Positions 1 through 5,479 of a stretch of 11,746 nucleotides of DNA are shown in pieces. Location of the stretch: positions 1 to 11,746 of the forward strand of contig DAHWFG010000634.1 in NCBI GenBank assembly GCA_027325115.1, in the 5' to 3' direction. The notes beneath the pieces are model-generated. The model ran no database searches. It was not told the origin of the DNA and saw nothing but the letters and a program-made list of their open reading frames with translations. How positions within the stretch are numbered: position 1 is the stretch's first letter; each line of letters starts with the position of its first letter. This DNA comes from JAKBCQ01 sp021807585 (GTDB taxonomy: Bacteria; Planctomycetota; Planctomycetia; Isosphaerales; Isosphaeraceae). Both the position numbers and the translations under genes were made by a program.

Positions 1-14
1 AGCGATCACATTAC

Positions 15-51
15 GATGAATAGGCGCCATTCTGATGAATCGGAGCCATTC
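15..51. repeat. Tandem imperfect direct repeat, 2 x 18 nt with 19-nt period
   Basis: GATGAATAGGCGCCATTC (15-32) is followed by GATGAATCGGAGCCATTC (34-51). The two copies match at 16 of 18 positions with one spacer base between them. The repeat lies about 210 bases upstream of the first gene. Nearly two helical turns of spacing would suit a pair of regulator sites, but it could equally be a local duplication or the end of something beyond the window edge. The function is unknown. Confidence 0.5.
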
Positions 52-261
52 GCGATCGGAAGATAGCGGACTCGGAGTAGTGCAGCTCTCCTCAACACGA
101 TTCCCATATTCCACGATCCCGCCTTACTCGCGAATTCAAGCTTATGACGTCGCCTCTTTCGCGGCGGGGCGATCTTGATCACAATCGATCTCGCGACGCT
201 TTCCCCGATCGCGATCAGGCGTGTTTTCCTTTTTACTCGAAGAATCGTCGAGGGGCGTGAC

Positions 262-1698
262 ATGACTTTTCGCTCGCTTTCGTTCACGGCCGCCGCGTTG
301 TCGTTCTTTTTCGCTCCGAGCTTTCGGTTCGAGGTTCAAGCCGCCGAGCCTCCGGGCCGGACCGACGCTCGCCTCAAAGCCTGCGAACGTCGTGAACAAG
401 GGGGTTGGATTTATGTTCATTTAGAGGGATCGCCGAATTCGATCGGCTTTCAGCACGGTTATTTGCTCGCGAAGGAGATCGAGGATTTGCTTCGCGTGAT
501 CAAGCCGTTCCAGGAGAAGACGACCGGGCGCGAATGGGCGTTTTATCGGCAAGCGTCGGAGACGATGCTTTGGAAAGGGATCGATCGCGAATATCAAGAC
601 GAGATCGACGGGATCGTCATGGGATTGAACGCCCAGGGCGTTAAAGCCGATCGGTGGGATCTCGTCGCGCTCAACGCGCTTGAGGAATTACCCTATTATT
701 ATGCGCCTTGGCTTGATCAAAAGGAGGGGAAAAATCCTTCGTCTCACGCACCCGGCAATTGTTCGGCGTTTATCGCGACGGGGAACGCGACCAAAGACCG
801 ACGGATCGTGATGGGGCATAATTGTTGGACGAATTATGTAACGGGAAGTCGATGGAACATCGTCTTCGACGTGAAGCCCGAGCGCGGCAATCGGATTTTG
901 ATGGACGGTTTGCCGGGGGTGATCGTCAGCGACGACGATTTTGCGATCAATTCGGCGGGGATGATGATCACCGAGACGACGATCACGCATTTTAACGGTT
1001 GGGATCCCGCGGGCAGGCCCGAGTTTTCGAGGGCTCGGAAGGCGATGCAATACGCGACATCGATCGACGAATTCGTGAAAATCATGGTTGCGGGAAACAA
1101 CGGCGGCTACGCCAACGATTGGCTGGTGGGCGATAACAAGACGGGGGAGATCGCGTTATTCGAGCTCGGGTTAGAACATTATATCGTTAAGCGTACCAAA
1201 GACGGCGTGTACTTCGGCTCGAATTTCCCGGTCGACGACGAATTGGCGCGTACCGAGACGACGTTCGACGCGACGAAAAAGGAATCGTCTCCGCTTGCGC
1301 GGAAGACGCGCTGGGAACAGTTGATCAAGGAACGGTTCGGCAAGATCGACGTCGAGATCGCCGAAGAGATGGAATCGGATGATTACGACGTGATCACAGG
1401 AAAACATGAAGCGAACGAGAGGACGTTGTGCGGGATCGTCGAGGTTTCGCCGCGGGGCGTCCCCGAATGGGATTGGGGGCCGTTTTTTCCGGGGGGAACC
1501 GTGCAATCGAAGGTCGTCGACGGAAAAATGGCGGAACACATGAAGATATGGGCCGCGTTTGGTCACGCGAGCGGACCCGATTTCCACGTGTGTGAGTTTC
1601 TTAAGGAACATCCCGAATACGAATGGATGCGCGATCTGCTCGGCGACCTGAAAAAAGGCCCGTGGACGAAGTTCGAAGCAAGCAACTATTCCAAGTGA
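262..1698 (+). CDS. Secreted phospholipase B-like / C45-type Ntn-hydrolase
   Basis: This 478-residue protein has a signal peptide: a short basic start, a hydrophobic stretch at about residues 8-22, and a likely cut after VQA near residue 28. The start is the ATG at 262, which has a GAGGGG ribosome site 7-8 bases upstream. An in-frame TTG at 175 has neither a ribosome site nor a sensible leader. The mature part resembles phospholipase-B-like (PLBD) and peptidase C45 proteins, which cut themselves to expose an N-terminal cysteine nucleophile. Visible landmarks are GNCSAF with candidate nucleophile Cys167, then GHNCWTNY, then a stretch with LPGVIVSDDDFAIN and ITETTITHF. Family members hydrolyse amide or ester bonds of lipids or acyl conjugates. 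The substrate here cannot be read from sequence. The product probably acts in the periplasm or outside the cell. The gene is followed after 12 bases by the yjbQ-like gene, probably on one transcript. Confidence is high for the fold and low for the substrate. Confidence 0.78.
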   Translation: MTFRSLSFTAAALSFFFAPSFRFEVQAAEPPGRTDARLKACERREQGGWIYVHLEGSPNSIGFQHGYLLAKEIEDLLRVIKPFQEKTTGREWAFYRQASETMLWKGIDREYQDEIDGIVMGLNAQGVKADRWDLVALNALEELPYYYAPWLDQKEGKNPSSHAPGNCSAFIATGNATKDRRIVMGHNCWTNYVTGSRWNIVFDVKPERGNRILMDGLPGVIVSDDDFAINSAGMMITETTITHFNGWDPAGRPEFSRARKAMQYATSIDEFVKIMVAGNNGGYANDWLVGDNKTGEIALFELGLEHYIVKRTKDGVYFGSNFPVDDELARTETTFDATKKESSPLARKTRWEQLIKERFGKIDVEIAEEMESDDYDVITGKHEANERTLCGIVEVSPRGVPEWDWGPFFPGGTVQSKVVDGKMAEHMKIWAAFGHASGPDFHVCEFLKEHPEYEWMRDLLGDLKKGPWTKFEASNYSK

Positions 1699-1710
1699 AT
1701 CGATCTAAAA

Positions 1711-2124
1711 ATGTACTATTCCGAGAAAATCCAGGTCTCGACGCGCGGTCGGGGAACGTATGAGATCACCGATCAGGTCGATCGCGCGGTTCGGAGTTCG
1801 GCGGTCGCGCGGGGTATGTGCACGGTTTTTATTAAACATACGAGCGCGTCTTTGATTATTTGTGAGAACGCCGCGGCGGACGTGAGGCGCGATCTCGACG
1901 CGTTTTTGGCGCGGCTCGTTCCCGACGGCGACCCGCTTTTTCGCCATATCGACGAGGGGCTCGACGACATGCCTGCGCATATTCGTTCGATTCTCACGTG
2001 CTCGTCGATTTCGATTCCGGTCGAGGGGGGAAGGTGCGAACTCGGGACTTGGCAGGGGATCTTTCTGTATGAACATCGCGCAGCGCCGCATCGAAGAACA
2101 ATCACGGTTTCACTGATAAGCTGA
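1711..2124 (+). CDS. YjbQ/UPF0047 family protein (secondary thiamine-phosphate synthase family)
   Basis: This 137-residue cytosolic protein is the full family length. Signature blocks are HTSAS at 43-47, ENAAADVRRD at 52-61, DEGLDDMPAH at 81-90, LGTWQGIF at 111-118 and EHR at 121-123. These conserved His, Asp, Glu and Trp residues form the family's trimeric active-site pocket. E. coli YjbQ has a weak thiamine-phosphate synthase activity that can substitute for ThiE, but the true role of the family is unsettled, so the enzymatic name is provisional. The ATG at 1711 lies 12 bases after the upstream stop. No Shine-Dalgarno sequence is visible in the AT-rich gap, so translation may depend on ribosomes coming from the hydrolase gene. 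I see no terminator immediately after it. Membership of the family is nearly certain, and the physiological role is open. Confidence 0.9.
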   Translation: MYYSEKIQVSTRGRGTYEITDQVDRAVRSSAVARGMCTVFIKHTSASLIICENAAADVRRDLDAFLARLVPDGDPLFRHIDEGLDDMPAHIRSILTCSSISIPVEGGRCELGTWQGIFLYEHRAAPHRRTITVSLIS

Positions 2125-2449
2125 TCAACGATCGACCTTGCGCCCGTTGTTTTTTACTTATGAGGTTTTAACTTATGATGATTGTACTGAATTCTTAATC
2201 GGGATTGCCGGCGGAACCGCGGGAGCGACGGGCTTGGTTCCATGGACGAGCGACTGGTCGATTCGCGTTCGATCGGATAGAGTTTAGCCCGATCGTCGCG
2301 CGGATCGGGCGTCTCGGCGGTTGCGGCGAGCGGCTTTGATCGCGCTCACGTTGCTTGTCGCGGATTCGCCGCGATCGCGAGCGGAATCGGATCGGCGGTC
2401 CCGCGATTATCGAGAAGATCGTTGAAGGATATCGAAAGGAACGTCGTCC
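2125..2449 (+). other. Non-coding leader region upstream of glnA with several hairpins
   Basis: No convincing gene lies in these 325 bases. The first 75 are AT-rich and hold two ACTTATGA copies (2157-2164, 2171-2178). The rest is GC-rich and can fold into several stems. One pairs 2213-2218 (GGAACC) with 2236-2241 (GGTTCC). Another is a perfect 8-bp stem, GCCCGATC at 2287-2294 with GATCGGGC at 2303-2310. A nested hairpin pairs 2343-2347 with 2379-2383 around the 5-bp stem 2359-2363/2369-2373. None is followed by a T run, so they do not look like terminators. If transcription starts near the AT-rich part, glnA would have a leader of about 265 nt that could carry post-transcriptional control. 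In a genome this rich in GATC and CGCG, some stems are expected by chance. Confidence 0.4.
2151..2179 (+). promoter_or_regulatory. Possible glnA promoter
   Basis: TATGAT at 2174-2179 is a good -10 match in an AT-rich patch. The -35 is poor: TTTTTA at 2151-2156 with a 17-base spacer, or TTGTTT at 2147-2152 with 21. It is the best sigma-70-like candidate between yjbQ and glnA, but it lies about 270 bases from the glnA start. A sigma-54 site was looked for and not seen. Confidence 0.3.
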
Positions 2450-3862
2450 GTGACTCCCAAAGAGGTTTTGGCGCAGATCAGGCAGCGCGAGGCGACGACG
2501 GTCGACCTTCGGTTTATGGATTTTCCCGGCGTTTGGCAGCATTTCTCGATTCCCGCCGACGCGCTGACCGAGGAGACTTTCGAGGAGGGGATCGGGTTCG
2601 ACGGATCGAGCGTCGTCGGCTGGCGCGCGATCAACGAGGCCGATTTGCTCGTCGTCCCTCAGCCTGAAACGGCTCTGATCGATCCCTTCACGGCTCGGCC
2701 GACGCTGACGATGGTGTGCAACATCCTCGATCCGATCACGCATCAGGATTATTCCCGCGATCCGCGCAATATCGCTCGCAAAGCATATCATTACATGAAG
2801 AGCACGGGATTGGCGGACGAATGTTTATTCGCACCCGAGCTCGAGTTTTTCGTGTTCGACGACGCTCGGTTCGACCAGGCGGGGAATCACGCGTTTTATC
2901 ATGTCGATTCGGTCGAAGGGGCGTGGAATCGGGGCCGCGACGAGAAGCCGAACCTCGCGTACAAGCCGGGATCGGGGCTCGGTTATTTTCCCTGTCCGCC
3001 GACCGACAGCCTGGCGGATCTTCGAACCGAGATGGCGCAGATCATGGCGGAGTGCGGGGTCGCGACGACGGCGCACTATCACGAGGTGGCGACGGGGGGA
3101 CAATGCGAGATCGACCTGCCGCCGCGTCCGCTCGTCGAGAGCGCCGATCAAGTGATGCTTGCGAAATACATCATTCGCAACGTGGCGCGGCGGGGCGGTA
3201 AGACCGCCACGTTCATCCCCAAGCCGCTCTTCGGCGACAACGGTTCGGGTATGCACACGCATTTTTCTTTATTACGTGACGGCGCGTCGATCTTCGCGGG
3301 AGACGGCTACGCGGGGCTGAGCGAGACGGGGATGTACGCGATCGGCGGGCTGATCAAGCACGCCGCGGCGTTGTGCGCGCTCGCGAATCCGACGACGAAC
3401 AGCTACAAACGACTTGTCGATGGATTCGAGGCGCCGATCAAGCTTTCTTACAGCAGGCGCAATCGAGCCGCGATCGTGCGGATCCCGATTTACAACCCCG
3501 GGACGATGACGCGCCGGATCGAATACCGCTGCCCCGACGCCGCGGCGAACCCGTACCTGCTCTATTCGGCGATGCTGATGGCGGCGCTCGACGGCGTGCA
3601 AACGAAGGCCGATCCCGGCGACCCTCTTGATAAAGATATCTACGATCTTCAACCCGAGGAGCTCGCCGAGGTTCCCGAAACTCCGCGTTCGCTCGAGGAA
3701 TCGCTCGAGGCGCTCCGGAACGACCACGAATTCCTCTTACGGGGAGACGTCTTCACCGCCGACGTCGTCGACACGTGGATCTGGTATAAGCTCAACCACG
3801 AGGTCGAGCCGCTGCGGCGTCGCCCGCATCCGTATGAATTTACGCTTTATTTTGATGTCTAA
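2450..3862 (+). CDS. glnA: Glutamine synthetase, class I (GSI-beta type)
   Basis: This ATP-dependent enzyme makes glutamine from glutamate and ammonia in the cytosol, the entry point of nitrogen assimilation. The length of 470 residues matches the dodecameric bacterial type. Visible landmarks are GFDGSS at 49-54 (catalytic Asp51), APELEFF with metal-binding Glu130 and Glu132, HEVATGGQCE with Glu212 and Glu220, and NGSGMHTH at 264-271 with His269. Further on are the flap Glu327 (DGFEAPI), NRAAIVRIP at 338-346 and the Glu358/Arg360 pair in RIEYR. Tyr398 in DIYDLQPEE sits where E. coli GlnA is adenylylated (Tyr397), so control by a GlnE adenylyltransferase is plausible. The start is a GTG with AAAGGA at 2435-2440, nine bases upstream. 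It has its own long leader and converges with lspA. Function is as certain as sequence alone allows. Confidence 0.97.
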   Translation: MTPKEVLAQIRQREATTVDLRFMDFPGVWQHFSIPADALTEETFEEGIGFDGSSVVGWRAINEADLLVVPQPETALIDPFTARPTLTMVCNILDPITHQDYSRDPRNIARKAYHYMKSTGLADECLFAPELEFFVFDDARFDQAGNHAFYHVDSVEGAWNRGRDEKPNLAYKPGSGLGYFPCPPTDSLADLRTEMAQIMAECGVATTAHYHEVATGGQCEIDLPPRPLVESADQVMLAKYIIRNVARRGGKTATFIPKPLFGDNGSGMHTHFSLLRDGASIFAGDGYAGLSETGMYAIGGLIKHAAALCALANPTTNSYKRLVDGFEAPIKLSYSRRNRAAIVRIPIYNPGTMTRRIEYRCPDAAANPYLLYSAMLMAALDGVQTKADPGDPLDKDIYDLQPEELAEVPETPRSLEESLEALRNDHEFLLRGDVFTADVVDTWIWYKLNHEVEPLRRRPHPYEFTLYFDV

Positions 3863-3930
3863 TGTTTATATTTTATTTTAACTGAGGCTTAGGCGTGGGG
3901 AGTTCGGGTTGTGGCGCGGGGGGTCGGATT

Positions 3931-4001
3931 GAGCGTACGCTCCGCGATCGCGGTTCAATTCGCTTTGGAACCGACGTGAGGCGAGCCGCGATCGGCGCGG
4001 C
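3931..4001. other. Palindromes between the convergent glnA and lspA genes
   Basis: This 150-base convergent gap starts AT-rich just after the glnA stop. It then holds two abutting perfect palindromes, GAGCGTACGCTC (3931-3942) and CCGCGATCGCGG (3942-3953), plus a 6-bp stem GCCGCG/CGCGGC at 3985-3990/3996-4001. No T run follows on either strand, so a canonical intrinsic terminator is not shown. They may still help stop transcription from both sides. Confidence 0.3.
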
Positions 4002-4012
4002 GGGGATCGGTA

Positions 4013-4591
4013 TTAGGAGGTGATCTCGACCGTCGTGTTCGCCGCGATTTCACGATCGACGCCGACCGCGACGGGTTCGTCGTCGGGTTCGGGTCCGGGC
4101 CGAAGCGCCATCACCAGCAAAAACACCGCGCCGGCGACGAGCATGTTGTCGGCGAAATTGAAGATCGCGCAATCGAACCCGATCGAATCGACATGAAAGT
4201 GAACAAAATCTCGAACATGTCCTAACATCACACGATCGTAACCGTTGCCGATCGCTCCGGCGGTGATGAGCGCGAACGCCGCGGTGAGCCTGCCGTCGAC
4301 CGCGGCTTTGCGGACGAAGAGCCAGTAACAGATTGCGACCGCGGCGGCGAGCGAAAGGAGGGCGAAGACGAGGCTGCCGTGGGGGAGATTGCGTCCCAAA
4401 CCCCAGAGCGCGCCTTTGTTGTAACTGGTGTGGAGTTCAAGGATATCGGCGACGATTGCGCGGGGCGGGGACGGCGGCGGGCCGATCGAATCGAAAACGG
4501 CGTGTTTGGTGGCGAGGTCGAACGCGGCGCCGCCGCCTGCGATCGACCAGAAGAGCACCGAATGCCGCAAGGGAACCTTGACCGCGGTCAT
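4013..4591 (-). CDS. lspA: Lipoprotein signal peptidase (signal peptidase II)
   Basis: This inner-membrane aspartyl protease cuts the signal peptide of prolipoproteins before the lipid-modified cysteine. It has 192 residues and four hydrophobic spans (about 11-28, 72-93, 101-118, 142-162). Family motifs appear in order: DLATK at 25-29, YNKGALWGLG at 57-66, GAIGNGYDR at 112-120, VRDF at 126-129 and FNFAD at 144-148. Asp128 and Asp148 are the expected catalytic pair. They are 20 apart, similar to the spacing in characterised enzymes. A hydrophilic tail of about 28 residues after the last span is longer than usual. The ATG overlaps the stop of the upstream zinc-finger gene in ATGA, so the two are almost surely translationally coupled on one mRNA. 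In a planctomycete many lipoproteins would depend on it. Confidence 0.95.
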   Translation of the reverse strand: MTAVKVPLRHSVLFWSIAGGGAAFDLATKHAVFDSIGPPPSPPRAIVADILELHTSYNKGALWGLGRNLPHGSLVFALLSLAAAVAICYWLFVRKAAVDGRLTAAFALITAGAIGNGYDRVMLGHVRDFVHFHVDSIGFDCAIFNFADNMLVAGAVFLLVMALRPGPEPDDEPVAVGVDREIAANTTVEITS

Positions 4592-4974
4592 GCTCGACTC
4601 TCCATTTTACGAGCGCAGCCGATGCAGAGCGGGGTGTACGGCAACGCCTCGAGGCGTGATTTGCCGATTGCTCCTTCGCATTCCTCGCATCGACCGAACG
4701 TCCCTTGCTCGATTCGAACGAGCGCCTGTTCGATCTCGACGAGCGTCTCCTGCTCGTTTTCTATCAAACTCAATGTGAATTCTTGATCAAAATTGTCGGT
4801 ACCGACGTCGGCGAGATGCATCGGTACGTTCGACAAATTACCCGATGCGTCGGGCTGATTGCGCTTCAAGGCTTCGTCGGTCATCTGGGCCAAATCGCCG
4901 CGAAATCGGGCGCGTAATTTGAGGAGAACCGAACGGAACGCGTCGATTTCCTCGTGTTTGAGCGAACTCGCCAT
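4588..4974 (-). CDS. TraR/DksA-family C4 zinc-finger protein
   Basis: This 128-residue protein has a helical N-terminal half, predicted to form a coiled-coil hairpin. Near its middle are the acidic segment HLADVGTDNFDQE (about 53-65) and then SLIENEQETL. The C-terminal zinc finger is Cys96-x2-Cys99-x17-Cys117-x2-Cys120, including the family's RLEALPYTPLC stretch. Relatives reach into the RNA polymerase secondary channel and alter initiation, often with ppGpp. This one is more like the YteA/YocK branch than E. coli DksA, so the exact role is uncertain. I prefer the ATG at 4974, because AAGGTGGG lies eight bases upstream. The in-frame GTG at 4986 would overlap that ribosome site and has none of its own. 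A strong promoter lies at 5041-5069. The stop overlaps the lspA start by four bases, so the two genes form an operon. Confidence 0.9.
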   Translation of the reverse strand: MASSLKHEEIDAFRSVLLKLRARFRGDLAQMTDEALKRNQPDASGNLSNVPMHLADVGTDNFDQEFTLSLIENEQETLVEIEQALVRIEQGTFGRCEECEGAIGKSRLEALPYTPLCIGCARKMESRA

Positions 4975-4981
4975 GGAACGA

Positions 4982-4989
4982 CCCACCTT
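4982..4989 (-). promoter_or_regulatory. Ribosome binding site deciding the start of the minus-strand TraR/DksA-type gene
   Basis: Read on the minus strand, AAGGTGGG lies seven to eight bases before the ATG at 4974-4972. The upstream GTG at 4986-4984 falls inside this element, which argues for the shorter protein. Confidence 0.6.
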
Positions 4990-5040
4990 CCGAAGCCTGA
5001 ATGTGCGTGCGAATCGAGGGCGTCTCGGGCGCGGCGAGAA

Positions 5041-5069
5041 ATCCTAGACCCGTCCATCCCGAACGTCAA
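5041..5069 (-). promoter_or_regulatory. Sigma-70-like promoter of the TraR/DksA-type-lspA operon
   Basis: On the minus strand, TTGACG (5069-5064) and TAGGAT (5046-5041) are separated by exactly 17 bases. Transcription would begin near 5034, giving a leader of about 60 nt before the ATG at 4974. The match and spacing are good, and the location is right for the operon. Confidence 0.68.
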
Positions 5070-5206
5070 TGCCGGACCCGCGCCGCCGAATACAATCGTT
5101 GGCCAAGCGCGTTCGCCGCGCGGATAACGTCTCGCGCGCGATCCAAACCCGCGTCTTCCACGTTCTTTACGATTCCTCGTTGAAACAAAGTGGGAAGCCG
5201 TAGCAA

Positions 5207-5236
5207 TCGAGAGTATGCTCTCGAACGTGAGCGTTC
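5207..5236. repeat. Two adjacent hairpins in the divergent intergenic region
   Basis: TCGAGAG (5207-5213) pairs with CTCTCGA (5218-5224) across a TATG loop. Directly after, GAACG (5223-5227) pairs with CGTTC (5232-5236) across TGAG. The stems share two bases, so they are alternative or stacked forms. No T run follows. They could be a protein-binding site or an RNA element. Confidence 0.4.
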
Positions 5237-5378
5237 AAGTGCTTCCGTCGGATCGCGACCGATCGAGCGCGTTCGCCGACGACTCGCGACCCCGTTTTTC
5301 CCAATCCCGACCGCCGAATCGCGCCGTGTATTTAAAACATGTTTGCATTTACATTGACGACGTCGCGGCGGTCGACGG

Positions 5379-5409
5379 TTGACGAACCAAGCCGTCCCCT
5401 ACTTATGAT
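5379..5409 (+). promoter_or_regulatory. Probable promoter of the 969-residue membrane protein gene
   Basis: TTGACG at 5379-5384 and TATGAT at 5404-5409 match the -35 and -10 boxes well. The 19-base spacer is longer than ideal. Transcription would start near 5416, about 64 bases before the TTG start codon. A second TTGACG at 5354-5359 has no matching -10. Confidence 0.5.
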
Positions 5410-5462
5410 AGAGACTGGACTTTTCTCGCAGCATCACGACGCGCAATCGTCGTCGATTCGTT

Positions 5463-5470
5463 GAAGGGAG
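5463..5470 (+). promoter_or_regulatory. Ribosome binding site supporting a TTG start
   Basis: GAAGGGAG ends nine bases before the TTG at 5480. No in-frame ATG occurs until residue 28 (5561), inside the zinc-ribbon domain. The site therefore selects the TTG. Confidence 0.65.
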
Positions 5471-5479
5471 CGGATCGCT

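Larger units (their letters stand above)
4975..5479. other. Divergent intergenic region, 505 bases
   Basis: No gene is supported here. It separates the minus-strand zinc-finger/lspA operon from the plus-strand 969-residue protein. It contains a promoter for each direction and a pair of adjacent hairpins near the centre. The hairpin pair is a likely regulatory or small-RNA candidate, but nothing proves transcription of the middle part. Short open frames in it have no ribosome site and no recognisable motif. Confidence 0.55.

Noticed and set aside
175..261. Upstream TTG start for the first hydrolase, adding 29 residues
   Set aside because: No ribosome site precedes it. It would bury a clean signal peptide that begins at the ATG at 262, which has a GAGGGG element at proper spacing.
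6..287. Minus-strand open frame of 93 codons at the left edge
   Set aside because: It overlaps the signal-peptide region of the plus-strand hydrolase, has no ribosome site or recognisable motif, and its basic composition is typical of antisense frames in this genome.
1171..1611. Minus-strand frame of 146 codons inside the hydrolase gene
   Set aside because: It is antisense to a gene with clear family motifs. Its long Arg/Pro-rich sequence arises from GC-rich codons read backwards.
2287..2310. 8-bp stem before glnA as an intrinsic terminator for yjbQ
   Set aside because: No T run follows the stem on either strand, and it lies over 160 bases from the yjbQ stop.
4975..4986. GTG start adding four residues to the minus-strand TraR/DksA-type protein
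   Set aside because: The GTG overlaps the AAGGTGGG ribosome site that serves the ATG at 4974, and it has none of its own.
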